Origin: CAYWBI01 sp964456445
GTDB taxonomy: Bacteria; Calditrichota; Calditrichia; Calditrichales; J004
DNA length: 20,468 bases
Direction: 5' to 3'
Assembly (NCBI GenBank): GCA_964456445.1
Contig: CAYWBI010000059.1
Location: 1 to 20,468 of the forward strand
Shown here: positions 7,806 to 17,401 of the stretch, piece by piece
Numbering within the stretch: position 1 is the stretch's first letter
Layout: each line of letters begins with the position of its first letter
Position numbers and translations under genes: made by a program
Notes under the pieces: model-generated
Databases searched by the model: none
What the model was told of the DNA's origin: nothing
The model's input: the letters and a program-made list of their open reading frames with translations, nothing else

Positions 7806-8561
7806 TTAAGCAAAAAGTACACTGCCTGCATTAATATTGAGGACTTCGCCCGTTATGGCCCGGGCCATATCCGACGCCAAAAAAACAATACCGTTGGCAA
7901 TATCAGTTGGTTCCGGGATAAACCCCAGGGGCATTTCATTTAAAATATGGCCATCATCCTTTTTAATTGCATCCGCCGACATATCCGTATTGACCCATCC
8001 AGGGGCAACACAGTTCACCCGGATACCCAACGGGCCGACCTCCTGTGCCAGGCTTTTGCTATAACTGATAATACCGCCCTTGGTGGCCGCATAATGCGCA
8101 TGATATTTTTCACCCCTCTGACCCGCTGTCGATGACAGATTGATGATGGCCCCCTTGCGCTTCTCTTCAATCATGTGCCGTGATACCAGCGTTGAAAAAT
8201 AAAATACACTATCCAGGTTTATTTGTAACATTTTACGCCAGATATCAACCGTGATTTCTTCAAAAGATGCACCGTTCCAAATACCGGCATTATTTACAAG
8301 GATATCAATGGGATGGAATTTTTTATAGCTCTTTTCAAGAAAAAGCTGCACTTCGGTATAGTCAGAGACATCGCATTCGGCAAAGTAAACATCACCGGGA
8401 TATTTTTCGCAGGACTGGGCCAGGGAATCAGCCGCCCGATAGTTCTTATTATAGGTAAAGGCCACATTCGCGCCGCGTTCCATAAAGGCACGCACCGACG
8501 ACGCACCGATTCCACGGCTTCCGCCAGTTACCAACACCGTCTTACCGTTAAAATCAAGCAT
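7806..8561 (-). CDS. Short-chain dehydrogenase/reductase, FabG-like
   Basis: This classical SDR is 251 aa, the usual length. It has the cofactor glycine motif TGGSRGIG (12-19), NNAG (90-93), and catalytic N115, S144, Y157 and K161 (YAATK). The C-terminal VAPGWVNTDM and GEVLNINAG blocks are those of 3-oxoacyl-ACP reductase and sugar/alcohol dehydrogenases. It should catalyse NAD(P)H-dependent carbonyl reduction or the reverse. The substrate is undetermined, because FabG-like sequences are very broad and no other fatty-acid gene is nearby. The start at 8561 is preferred over a longer frame from 8606: GGGAG precedes it at good distance and the Rossmann strand begins at residue 8. It is the first gene of the operon with the HD protein. 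Confidence 0.92.
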   Translation of the reverse strand: MLDFNGKTVLVTGGSRGIGASSVRAFMERGANVAFTYNKNYRAADSLAQSCEKYPGDVYFAECDVSDYTEVQLFLEKSYKKFHPIDILVNNAGIWNGASFEEITVDIWRKMLQINLDSVFYFSTLVSRHMIEEKRKGAIINLSSTAGQRGEKYHAHYAATKGGIISYSKSLAQEVGPLGIRVNCVAPGWVNTDMSADAIKKDDGHILNEMPLGFIPEPTDIANGIVFLASDMARAITGEVLNINAGSVLFA

Positions 8562-9068
8562 ATAATCTCCCGAAGTTAAATCTCTGATTATTGGAGCAAA
8601 TATCAAAGGATATATAATACGCAGGATGTATATAATGCAAAATTTATATTTGATCCATTACTTACCATATTTTCTCCGTGTTCAGGAAAAAGGGGACTTA
8701 CAAGGTCCGTAAATCAAACGTTTTTTACTGTGCCCGAAACTGGAGTGGGGGAAAATGAAACCATACTTCAATTTTACCGGATGCACTGACAATATAAATC
8801 CGTTGTTTTATTCTCTCATCCCTTATTCAGACACCATCATTTTACGCTTCGGAGCAGAAATAATAAATACTTTAAAATCCGATATGGGTATTCTGCCGAA
8901 GAAGATTTGAGCTTAGGCATATATTGTTTCTGATCGGTATTTTAAAACGTGTAGCATGCATAAAAGACGTTCCCTTTTATATTTGCCATTTTCTTAAACT
9001 TTAACTAAAATAAAGGCTTCTTTAAAATTATAAGAAACAAAAATATTTACTCAACAGACCTTATTCGA
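8562..9068. other. Divergent intergenic region, no gene seen
   Basis: About 500 bp separate the divergent SDR and TPR starts. No open frame looks protein-like here. On the minus strand TTGCAT (8635-8640) and TATATA (8611-8616), 18 bp apart, are a plausible sigma-70-like promoter for the SDR operon. On the plus strand TTAACT (9001-9006) and TAAAAT (9023-9028) could serve the TPR-mfd operon. Both are weak, because A/T-rich DNA produces such matches by chance. I see no riboswitch, terminator or clear repeat. Confidence 0.4.
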
Positions 9069-9947
9069 ATGTCAGAAATATTTAGTGAAAAAATAAAAGA
9101 GGCCCGCCTGGCCTATGACGGAGAAAATTTTAGCGATGCTTCCCGGTTATATTTACAGGCGCTTGGCACAAGCCCCGATAATAAAAACACGGCCATGATT
9201 TGGGCAGAGCTTTGTTGGACCTTTTACAAATTAAAATCTTTTCAACAAGCCATTGAAGCCGGCGAAAATGTCTTAACGTATAATGCCGGGTATGCTGCCC
9301 GCGTGGACATTTACCGTCTTATCGGTTATAGCGCCGGGGCCTTGGATGATACGGATGCAGCTATTTCCTATCTGCAGCGCTCGCTGGAAATTGACAACGC
9401 CAGCGAAAAACAACAATATGTCCATTATGAGCTGGCAAAGCTTTACTTTCATCGTCAGGATTATACGCTGGTTTTAAATGAGTTCGATAAAGTGGATAAC
9501 TTCTTAAAATCCCACAATCCGGATTACTGGGTTTCATCCTTATTTATTAAGGGTTTTGCCAACTACTATTTATCACAAACCGATGCGGCGGCACAAATTT
9601 TTAAGATGTTAAGCGATAATGCGCCGGACGCCGTATCCAGGGCAAACGGATTATATGGCCTGGCTTACCTGGCTTTTGACAAAAAAGAATATCTGGAAAC
9701 GATCAATCTATGTGAAAACATAACAAAAATTCAGGCAGGGTTTTTTGACAAAGAATCATTGGGGTTTTTAATGGCCGCATCATTTTTCCATCTGGGACGA
9801 ATAGATGTCTTTGAGCAGTACTATCATCAAATGGAAAAAAATTATCCAAAAGGCCGCTACCATAATGAGCTGAAAAAGATGCATGATCAATCCATAACAG
9901 TACCTCCCCCGGAAGCTTCATCGGACAATGGAAAACCTCAAAACTAA
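9069..9947 (+). CDS. Cytosolic TPR protein upstream of mfd
   Basis: This 292-aa protein has no signal peptide and is built from TPR-like helix pairs throughout: EARLAYDGENFSDASRLYLQAL, LCWTFYKLKSFQQAIEAGENVL, LIGYSAGALDDTDAAISYLQRSL and ELAKLYFHRQDYTLVLNEFD. The C-terminus (about 275-292) is a short polar Pro/Ser tail. It is probably a protein-protein interaction scaffold; no catalytic motif is visible. Its 3' end overlaps the proposed start of mfd by 20 bp, so the two are likely co-transcribed. A functional link to repair is only suggested by position. No good Shine-Dalgarno is visible before the ATG. Confidence 0.85.
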   Translation: MSEIFSEKIKEARLAYDGENFSDASRLYLQALGTSPDNKNTAMIWAELCWTFYKLKSFQQAIEAGENVLTYNAGYAARVDIYRLIGYSAGALDDTDAAISYLQRSLEIDNASEKQQYVHYELAKLYFHRQDYTLVLNEFDKVDNFLKSHNPDYWVSSLFIKGFANYYLSQTDAAAQIFKMLSDNAPDAVSRANGLYGLAYLAFDKKEYLETINLCENITKIQAGFFDKESLGFLMAASFFHLGRIDVFEQYYHQMEKNYPKGRYHNELKKMHDQSITVPPPEASSDNGKPQN

Positions 9948-12900
9948 AGTTTTTGCCTTAGCGGCATTCTCCGGGCTGGAAAACAATCTGGTTCCCCAAA
10001 AGCCACTTCACCTGAGCCATATTAACGGATCGATGCGGGCATTTATTGCCATCCGGCTTTTTAACCGGCTTAAGCGTCCGGTTTTATATATTGCAGAGGA
10101 TATCGGTTCCGCTGAGAAAATGTTTGAGGATATCGGGCTGCTCGCGCCACAAGCGCCAAGGGCTTTCTTACCGGGGCTCGCAAGCGAACCCTATCAGTCA
10201 GGCAATTCCCGGCCGGAATTAGTCAGTATGCGCCTTGACGCCATGCAGACACTACTGGTCAATGAACAATGGATTGCCGTGGCCACCCATGAATCCATGA
10301 TGGAGAGGCTGCCCCTGCCCGAATCTTTTATTGATGCTCAGATATATCTTAAAGTGGGCAACACCCTGCATTTTGAAAATTTTCGTGAACAATTGTCGAA
10401 GGCCGGTTTTGATCGGGCCGATATAGTGGAGCAGGTCGGCGAATATAGCGTACGCGGTGGAATAATAGACATCTATGCCTGGAACAACGACGATCCGTTG
10501 CGTATTGAATTTTACGGGGATACCATCGAATCATTGCGCACCTTTGATGTAATTACCCAACGGACCACCGGTAAGTTGGACGAAGCAGACATTCTGCCCC
10601 ATATAACCGATACGCAGGCAACCGTATTTTTAAACAGCCTTCTGCCCGAAGACACCATTTTGTTTTTCCAGGACAGAGGACGTTTTATCGAACGTAGTAA
10701 ACATTTTTTTGAGCAAGCTGAAAAAAAATATTTGTCGGACCCACAATTGGCCCTGGCCCATCTGCCCGCTCACGAAACTTATTGCCCACCGGATAAACTT
10801 AAAAAGTCACTGTCAGCTTTTGCCACTGTGTTGACGGATTTGGTAAAACCGGCCGGAGGAAACAGCCTCTCTTTCCAGGCGGCGCCCCATCCGGATTTTA
10901 CGGGAAGCATAAAACTTTTTCTAAGCTTCCTGACAAATGAATCCCAAAACCACCCCGGTCGTCAATTTGTTCTCCAGTCGCATAATGCCGGGCAATCAGA
11001 ACGTTTGCAGGACATTATCGAGGAAGAAGGGGTCCAGGCCCCAATACGGTATATGACCAGCAGCCTTGAGGGGGGCTTTATCCTCGATGATGCTGATTTC
11101 GTCTTACTGACCGATCATGAAATATTTAAACGGCTCAGACGGCATAAACCATATAGACGGTTTAAAAGCGGTGCATATTTGCGACAACTCGCTGGGCTAA
11201 ACATCAATGATTATGTGGTACATGTGGACTATGGCATTGGGCAGTACATAGGTTTGGATGTGGTTAATTATGGGGCAGTGAACAAGGAATGCCTAAAAAT
11301 TGCATACAGTGAAGGCGATATGTTGTATGTAAGTGTGGACCGTTTAAACCGGGTACAAAAGTACAGTTCCGAAGAGGGGGCAACGCCGAAGCTGACCAAA
11401 TTAGGCACCCCGGAGTGGACACGCGCCCGTAAAAAAACCGAAGAGTCCTTAAAAAAAGTGGCCGCGGAATTAATTCAAATTTATGCCGGACGTAAGGCGC
11501 AGGATGGTTTTGCCTTTGAAGAAGACAATCATTGGCAAAAGGAACTGGAAGCCGGTTTCGAATATATCGAGACCGATGACCAACTAAAAGCCATACAGGC
11601 CTTAAAGAAAGATATGCACAGTCCAAAACCAATGGACCGTCTATTGTGCGGGGACGTCGGCTTTGGGAAAACCGAAGTTGCCTTGCGTGGCGCTTTTAAG
11701 GCGGTAGTGTCCGGCAAACAAGTGGCTTTGCTGGCTCCAACCACCCTGCTTTCTTTTCAGCATTTTCAAACCTTTAAAAAGCGCCTGGAACCTTTTCCGG
11801 TAACGGTTGAAATGTTAAACCGTTTCAGGACCGCAAAACAACAAAAAGATATTTTAGAACGGCTCGCACAGGGGAAAATTGATATCGTCATAGGGACGCA
11901 CCGGCTACTATCCGCGGATCTCCTTTTTAAAGACCTGGGCCTGCTCATCGTGGATGAAGAACAACGTTTTGGTGTGCGCCACAAGGAAAAATTAAAAAGT
12001 TACCGCCTTTCCGTTGATATTTTATCCATGTCGGCCACGCCGATACCACGCACCCTGCATATGGCGCTTATGGGCGCTCGCGATTTTTCCAATATCGAGA
12101 CACCGCCCCAAAACCGTTTGCCTATCCAAACCGAAATTATCCATTGGCAGGACAGGAAAATTCAGGAGATAATCCAGCGGGAAATTGAACGTGGCGGTCA
12201 GATTTACTTTGTCCATAACCGGGTACAAACCATCGATGCGGTAAAGCAAATGCTTGAAGAGATTGTTCCCCAGGCACGTATTGCCATCGGGCATGGACAA
12301 CTTCCGGAACGGCGTTTGGAAAAAGTAATGATCGATTTCATGGATAAAAAATATGACATCCTGGTCGCCTCCATGATCATCGAAAACGGCCTGGATATCC
12401 CTAATGTAAACACTATTATCATAAACCGGGCCGACAAGTTTGGTCTTTCACAATTGTACCAGTTGCGTGGCCGGGTTGGCAGGTCCAGCAGACAGGCCTA
12501 TGCCTATTTACTCGTCCCGCCCCTGGACAAACTGACCGAACTGTCCCGGAAACGTTTGCGTACCATACAGGATTTTACCGATTTGGGGTCCGGTTATAAG
12601 ATAGCCTTGCGTGATTTGGAGATTCGTGGGGCGGGCAACCTGCTTGGCAAACAACAAAGTGGTTTCGTACAAACCGTTGGTTTTGATCTGTACTGTCGCA
12701 TCCTGGATGAGGCCGTGGCCGATTTACGCAGTGGTCTTACAGACGTCGCGGACAATGAGGATATCCCACGGGAAACCCGTTGTACCGATCCCAAACTGGA
12801 TATGGACTTTGACCTGCTTATCCCGGACGACTATATCCATAATGAATTGGAACGGGTCTCTGTTTATCATCGTCTGCTAAACTATCGGAGTGCGGATTCG

Positions 12901-13245
12901 GTGGATAATTTACGCCTGGAGCTGCGTGACCGCTTTGGTCCCTTGCCAGAGGATGTTGCGCTATTTCTGGATGCGGTAATGCTAAAAACCCTGGCCGGTT
13001 GTCTGTATGCGGCACGCCTTATCCTGAACGGTCCGCGATTAAGCATCATTTTCGACCCGGATGCCAAAGATGATGAACGCTTCTTTAAGGAAATAATCCC
13101 AACTTTAAGAAGCCAAACCCTGACAAAGGTTACCTTCTTAAATAAAAATGATTTCGGGGTGCGTATGGACTTAAAAGGCAAAACACGTGCGGAACAGATT
13201 GACTTTGCTAAAAAAGTATTGCAAAGCATCACTCCCCAAGGCTAA
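9928..13245 (+). CDS. mfd: Transcription-repair coupling factor Mfd
   Basis: At 1105 aa this is near the E. coli length (about 1150). The N-terminal UvrB-homology region (about 1-350) includes RGGIIDIYAWN and RIEFYGDTIESLRTFD. The RNA-polymerase-interaction domain contains INDYVVHVDYGIGQY (426-440). The RecG-like translocase has Walker A GDVGFGKT (575-582), DEEQ (676-679), SMSATPIPRTLH and motif VI QLRGRVGRS (845-853). The TRG region (GSGYKIALRDLEIRGAGNLLG) and a C-terminal TRCF domain (DFDLLIPDDYIHNELERVS) follow. Mfd displaces stalled RNA polymerase at lesions using ATP and recruits UvrA to start nucleotide-excision repair. All key motifs are intact. It overlaps the TPR gene by 20 bp. The start is the first ATG that gives a complete N-terminus, with only a weak ribosome site. 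Confidence 0.98.
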   Translation: MENLKTKVFALAAFSGLENNLVPQKPLHLSHINGSMRAFIAIRLFNRLKRPVLYIAEDIGSAEKMFEDIGLLAPQAPRAFLPGLASEPYQSGNSRPELVSMRLDAMQTLLVNEQWIAVATHESMMERLPLPESFIDAQIYLKVGNTLHFENFREQLSKAGFDRADIVEQVGEYSVRGGIIDIYAWNNDDPLRIEFYGDTIESLRTFDVITQRTTGKLDEADILPHITDTQATVFLNSLLPEDTILFFQDRGRFIERSKHFFEQAEKKYLSDPQLALAHLPAHETYCPPDKLKKSLSAFATVLTDLVKPAGGNSLSFQAAPHPDFTGSIKLFLSFLTNESQNHPGRQFVLQSHNAGQSERLQDIIEEEGVQAPIRYMTSSLEGGFILDDADFVLLTDHEIFKRLRRHKPYRRFKSGAYLRQLAGLNINDYVVHVDYGIGQYIGLDVVNYGAVNKECLKIAYSEGDMLYVSVDRLNRVQKYSSEEGATPKLTKLGTPEWTRARKKTEESLKKVAAELIQIYAGRKAQDGFAFEEDNHWQKELEAGFEYIETDDQLKAIQALKKDMHSPKPMDRLLCGDVGFGKTEVALRGAFKAVVSGKQVALLAPTTLLSFQHFQTFKKRLEPFPVTVEMLNRFRTAKQQKDILERLAQGKIDIVIGTHRLLSADLLFKDLGLLIVDEEQRFGVRHKEKLKSYRLSVDILSMSATPIPRTLHMALMGARDFSNIETPPQNRLPIQTEIIHWQDRKIQEIIQREIERGGQIYFVHNRVQTIDAVKQMLEEIVPQARIAIGHGQLPERRLEKVMIDFMDKKYDILVASMIIENGLDIPNVNTIIINRADKFGLSQLYQLRGRVGRSSRQAYAYLLVPPLDKLTELSRKRLRTIQDFTDLGSGYKIALRDLEIRGAGNLLGKQQSGFVQTVGFDLYCRILDEAVADLRSGLTDVADNEDIPRETRCTDPKLDMDFDLLIPDDYIHNELERVSVYHRLLNYRSADSVDNLRLELRDRFGPLPEDVALFLDAVMLKTLAGCLYAARLILNGPRLSIIFDPDAKDDERFFKEIIPTLRSQTLTKVTFLNKNDFGVRMDLKGKTRAEQIDFAKKVLQSITPQG

Positions 13246-13370
13246 TTTACTTTTTTTATAAAAGATGAAACATTGATCATATTGGCGGGTTTAAGTTCCC
13301 GGCTTTACAATTTAAAGACCAGGCCCTGTCTTCAATTATATATAAATCGTTTTATGGAGGATCAGCTACA

Positions 13371-15062
13371 ATGCGACAGATTATTATATTTTCAATTATC
13401 GTTCTTATGGCAGGTTGCAAAATGTCATCCGATACCATCGCCACTATCGGCAATCAGAAAATTACGAAGAGCGAATTCAATGATATGTTGGCCCGGCGCC
13501 ATGCGGGGCAACGTTCAGCGCAAAAGATAAGCATCGAGGAAAAGAAAAATATTTTAAATCAAATGCTTGAACAGCGCATGAAAATTGAAGAAGCCCTGAA
13601 CGCCGGATACAAAGATTCCGTCATGCAGAGTAACCGCTATAAGTTTTACATGATGCGTATGGAAGGGCAGGCATTTTTTAATCATTATGTAAAGGAAGCT
13701 TTGGTCCCGGAAAAGGATGTAAAAAATTATTTTGAAAAACAAAAGGAATTGATTGATGTGGCCCACGTTTTGATTGGCTTTAAAGGAAGCCGCATTCCCC
13801 ACAATCGCAGTAAGGAAGAGGCCCTTGCTCTTGCTCAAAAAATATCCCGCCAGGCCCAGGCGGGCAAAAACTTCCGGGTGTTGACCACAAAATATTCTGA
13901 TGACCCCAGCGTAAAAAAGAACTATGGGGAAATTGGCGCCTTTAGTTGGGGGGAACTGGCCCCTTCATTCCAGGACACCGCTTTTGCCATGCAGGCCGGC
14001 CAGATTTCCGGTCCGGTGTTAACGGTTTTCGGCTATCATGTTATAAAGCTTTTAAAGAAAGTACCCAATCCCCGTTGGAAAGAAGAAAATTTCCCAAAAG
14101 AAATATACTCCATACGCGAGGATTTATTTAAGCAACAGTCGGACAGTGCGCGCAAACTCTGGAAACGCGTCCTGGAAGAAAAATCGAATGAATATCATTT
14201 AAGCCTGAACAACGCAGGTATCGTTGCCATGTCCAAAGCCTGCCTTGATCTGCAAAAGCAGGGAAAACTCGATCAGGGAAATTTTAGCAAGGAACAAAAT
14301 GAAATCGTTGTTGCCCAATGGGACGGCAAAACCCTTACGCTACAAGATGTATTGCCCTTTTATGGGACAACGCTTGACCGGGCAGCATCCCTGCTTACAT
14401 CCGAACCTAAATTGGGGGCTGACTTAAGCCGCAAAGTTAATGGCGCTTTTGTAGCCTTCCTGGCCGAAAAGGAAAAGTTGTTGGACGATGCGGCTTCACA
14501 GAAAAAAATCACTAATTTTTTAAACTCGAATATGGTCAACTTATTGGAAAAACATGAAGTTTCAAATAAGATTAAGATGACCACCGGGGAAAAAGAGGAT
14601 TATTATTTAAAACATAAATCCGAATTTATTTTACCGGCAAAAATTGAGTTGTGGGAAATAACCGCAAAGGATAAAGCGGCAGCCATGCGTATTTATAAAA
14701 AGGCCATAGCCGGGGCAAACTTTAAATCCCTCGCACAAAAATATTCGACAAACAAATTATTTGCCAAAAGAGGCGGATATATCGGATTTCGTGCTATTAA
14801 AGCCCGGGGCGTTGTATCACAGGAGGCGTTTAAAGCCGGGCCGTATAAGATACTAAAACCCCTGTTGTTCAATAAAAAATGGGCAGTGGTAAAAACCGGT
14901 GATTTAAAGGAACCCATTGTGCGCAGCTATGAGGATGTTGCCAACCAGGTGCGTATAAAGTTACGGCAAGTAAAAATACGCGCAAGACGTAAAGCCTGGA
15001 AAAACGAATTGTTTGAAAAACATCCCTATAAAATAAATGAAGAAGCCCTTGAGGCCATATAA
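13371..15062 (+). CDS. PpiC-type peptidyl-prolyl isomerase lipoprotein
   Basis: This 563-aa lipoprotein has a short signal peptide ending VLMAGC, with the acylated Cys at residue 16. An N-terminal SurA-like helical segment (about 20-120) is followed by a parvulin domain (about 124-226: DVAHVLIGF..., YGEIGAFSWGELAPSF, GYHVIKLLKK). A second, degenerate parvulin-like region lies near 420-515 (KIELWEITAKDKAAAMRIYKKA, GGYIGFRAI) and has probably lost activity. Family members catalyse proline isomerisation and act as chaperones for exported and outer-membrane proteins. The start is supported by TGGAGG at 13355-13360. It is the first of three consecutive parvulin-family genes downstream of mfd. About 125 bp separate it from mfd, and no terminator is evident in that gap. 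Confidence 0.92.
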   Translation: MRQIIIFSIIVLMAGCKMSSDTIATIGNQKITKSEFNDMLARRHAGQRSAQKISIEEKKNILNQMLEQRMKIEEALNAGYKDSVMQSNRYKFYMMRMEGQAFFNHYVKEALVPEKDVKNYFEKQKELIDVAHVLIGFKGSRIPHNRSKEEALALAQKISRQAQAGKNFRVLTTKYSDDPSVKKNYGEIGAFSWGELAPSFQDTAFAMQAGQISGPVLTVFGYHVIKLLKKVPNPRWKEENFPKEIYSIREDLFKQQSDSARKLWKRVLEEKSNEYHLSLNNAGIVAMSKACLDLQKQGKLDQGNFSKEQNEIVVAQWDGKTLTLQDVLPFYGTTLDRAASLLTSEPKLGADLSRKVNGAFVAFLAEKEKLLDDAASQKKITNFLNSNMVNLLEKHEVSNKIKMTTGEKEDYYLKHKSEFILPAKIELWEITAKDKAAAMRIYKKAIAGANFKSLAQKYSTNKLFAKRGGYIGFRAIKARGVVSQEAFKAGPYKILKPLLFNKKWAVVKTGDLKEPIVRSYEDVANQVRIKLRQVKIRARRKAWKNELFEKHPYKINEEALEAI

Positions 15063-15066
15063 CCCT

Positions 15067-15903
15067 ATGCAAAGTTTATTAAAACATCTTTTTCTCATAA
15101 CCGCGGCTATTGTTATTGTTGCCGCCTGTAAGCAGAACAAGGAACTACCGGCAGACATGGTGGCGCAGGTAAACGACGCCTATCTGCTTAACTCCAATCT
15201 GGCCAAAAGCGTACCTACCGGGCTGGCCGATGAGATGATATTGCCTATGAAAAAAATGTCCATTAAAAAATGGGTGGATGACGAGGTTATTTATCAGACC
15301 GCTACTAGGGAAGGCATGGGTCTTACGGCAGATGAAAAATTTATGGTGGAGAGTTATGCAAAATCGTTGGTCATTCAGAAATATCTCGATGCGCATCTCA
15401 ATAAAAACTATCGTATCTCTCAAAAAGAAATTGAGGATATGTACCGGGGGCAAAAAAAAGAATTTGTCCGCAAGGAAGATGAGGCCCATGTAATACATCT
15501 GTTTATGGAAAAAAAGGACCGCGCAATTTTTAAGGAGATCAAAGAATCTAAAAACCTTTTAGAAATTATAAAGAAATATTATTTTGATACCCGTTCCACG
15601 CCCGACAACCCCAATGGTGATTTGGGTTATATCACGATTTCGTCCCTGCCGGCGGTTATTCAAAAAAACATATCCCGTCTTAAAACAGGCGCCATAAGCG
15701 CGCCCATCAGGATCAAGGGCGGCTACCATTTTATACAGCTTATAGACAGGCAAAAAAAAGGGTCGATTATAGATATGGAACTCGTGCGGGATGAACTTAT
15801 GCGTCGTTTAAAGTGGCAAAAACGCGAGGACGAGCTTATACGTTTAAAAAATCAGTTAAAAGAAAATTTTCAGGTACAAACCTACTTGAGCAAAGTACAA
15901 TAA
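15067..15903 (+). CDS. Short PpiC-type isomerase lipoprotein
   Basis: The 278-aa product has a lipoprotein signal ending VIVAAC (Cys21). A helical region (about 35-135) is followed by one parvulin domain (about 138-235: EAHVIHLFMEKKDRAIFKEI, NGDLGYITISSLPAVIQKN, GGYHFIQLIDRQ). It is probably an envelope-anchored folding factor for exported proteins, shorter than its neighbours. A frame opens earlier at 15037, but ATG 15067 gives a proper lipoprotein signal and lies 4 bp after the upstream stop, so I prefer it. It is co-transcribed with its upstream and downstream parvulin neighbours. With a shortened chaperone region, it could be a partner or a diverged paralogue of the adjacent genes. Confidence 0.9.
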   Translation: MQSLLKHLFLITAAIVIVAACKQNKELPADMVAQVNDAYLLNSNLAKSVPTGLADEMILPMKKMSIKKWVDDEVIYQTATREGMGLTADEKFMVESYAKSLVIQKYLDAHLNKNYRISQKEIEDMYRGQKKEFVRKEDEAHVIHLFMEKKDRAIFKEIKESKNLLEIIKKYYFDTRSTPDNPNGDLGYITISSLPAVIQKNISRLKTGAISAPIRIKGGYHFIQLIDRQKKGSIIDMELVRDELMRRLKWQKREDELIRLKNQLKENFQVQTYLSKVQ

Positions 15904-15919
15904 AAGGAAAATATCGTTT

Positions 15920-17215
15920 ATGAAAAATATTATTAAAATTGCCCTTATATGCCTGATGGCTGTTAGCGGCCTTATCGGCCAACAACTCATCGATGGCATT
16001 GCAATAGTTGTTGGCAGGGAAATTATCCTGCGTTCGGATATTGATCAGTTTGTCCGGAATTATGTAATGCAGAACCGCCTTGACCCGCAGAAGAACCCCG
16101 CGCAGATAAAAAAGGTCCGTGATGATGCTATCCAGTCGATGATTGAGCAAAAACTTATGCTGGAGCAGGCAGAAAAAGACACCGTAAAAGTTGATGATGA
16201 GCTTGTAGATCAGAACCTGGACCAGCGGATAAAATACATGATCCAACAAGCGGGCGGTGAAAAAAAGCTGGAACAGGCTTTTCAAAACCCCATGAAAAAA
16301 ATACGTAAGGATATGCGAAAAACGCTTAAAGAACAATTGATTGTTCAAAAACTCCGCCAGCAAAAATTCAGTGATATCAAGGTATCCCGGCGTGATGTAC
16401 TGAAATTTTACAAACAATATCAGGACAGCTTTCCCCCCTTAAAGGCAAGGGTGGATATAAGCCATATCCTTAAGATTGTCAAACCCTCGCCAGAATCTTT
16501 GCAAAAAGCTTACAAACAGGCGGAAGAGATCAAGAAACAACTTGACGCAGGAGCAGATTTCGCGGAAATGGCACGTAAATATTCTCAGGACCCCGCATCG
16601 AAAGTTAATGGCGGCGATCTTGGATTTACAAAACGGGGCGATTTTGTCAGCGAGTATGAGAAGGTGGCTTTTGCCCTTAAGGACGGTGAAATATCCCCGA
16701 TCACTCAATCACAGTTTGGCTTTCATATCATTCAGGTATTGGAACACCGCGGGGAAAAAATACATACCCGGCATATCTTAATACGGGTTACACCCTCCGC
16801 CGCAGACGAACAACTAACTTACGACGAATTGGTTAAAATCCGCAATGAAGCATTGGCTGACAGCGTGGACTTCGGCACGTTGGCGCTAAAATATTCCGAT
16901 GACACCCATGTAAAAGAAGACAAGGGCCATTTGGGGGAATTCGATGCGGATAAGATGGTTATACCCGAGTTTACACAGGTCATTGCCATTTTAAAACCCG
17001 GTGAAATAAGCATGCCCTTCAAAACCCAATACGGTTACCATATCGTAAAATTAAATTCCCGTTCCGATGCAAGGCAGGTTTCTTTGGAAAAGGATTGGCA
17101 AAAATTAGAAGAGATGGCCCGGAATTTTAAAACGGAGAAAGTTTATAAAAAATGGATTAAAAAACTGAAAACCGAAATTCCAATTGAAATCCGTTCTTCG
17201 GCGTCTCAGGGCTAA
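15920..17215 (+). CDS. SurA-like periplasmic chaperone/peptidyl-prolyl isomerase
   Basis: At 431 aa this matches the length and domain order of SurA. A signal peptide (about 1-20, ending GLIG-Q) precedes the N-terminal chaperone domain (IDGIAIVVGREIILRSDIDQF; about 21-165). Parvulin domain 1 (about 173-280: ARVDISHILKIV, GGDLGFTKRGDFVSEYE, FGFHIIQVLEHR) and parvulin domain 2 (about 281-385: IHTRHILIRV, KGHLGEFDADKMVIPEF, YGYHIVKLNSR) follow, then a C-terminal helix. SurA guides unfolded outer-membrane proteins through the periplasm and isomerises prolines. Both parvulin domains keep the family blocks. AAAGGAAAA before the ATG is the probable ribosome site. It ends the three-gene parvulin operon and is followed by a terminator. 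I give no symbol because orthology to surA is not proven. Confidence 0.93.
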   Translation: MKNIIKIALICLMAVSGLIGQQLIDGIAIVVGREIILRSDIDQFVRNYVMQNRLDPQKNPAQIKKVRDDAIQSMIEQKLMLEQAEKDTVKVDDELVDQNLDQRIKYMIQQAGGEKKLEQAFQNPMKKIRKDMRKTLKEQLIVQKLRQQKFSDIKVSRRDVLKFYKQYQDSFPPLKARVDISHILKIVKPSPESLQKAYKQAEEIKKQLDAGADFAEMARKYSQDPASKVNGGDLGFTKRGDFVSEYEKVAFALKDGEISPITQSQFGFHIIQVLEHRGEKIHTRHILIRVTPSAADEQLTYDELVKIRNEALADSVDFGTLALKYSDDTHVKEDKGHLGEFDADKMVIPEFTQVIAILKPGEISMPFKTQYGYHIVKLNSRSDARQVSLEKDWQKLEEMARNFKTEKVYKKWIKKLKTEIPIEIRSSASQG

Positions 17216-17263
17216 ACATCTGCAATCATAAATTCCAAAAAATTACGAAACGAAATTCTTTAT

Positions 17264-17294
17264 AACCCGCGGTTTCCATCGCGGGTTTATTTTT
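17264..17294 (+). terminator. Rho-independent terminator of the parvulin operon
   Basis: The perfect 8-bp stem AACCCGCG (17264-17271) and CGCGGGTT (17280-17287), with an 8-nt loop, runs into the T-rich tail TTTATTTTT. It lies 48 bp after the SurA-like stop, on the operon's strand. Confidence 0.9.
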
Positions 17295-17401
17295 ACCATC
17301 CTACCCTGTTTTATCTAATATATTCTTCCGTAATCATATCACCGCAAACCATAAACACTGCAACAACTCAAGTTTAGATATATGCAAAAACCCGATCATC
17401 A

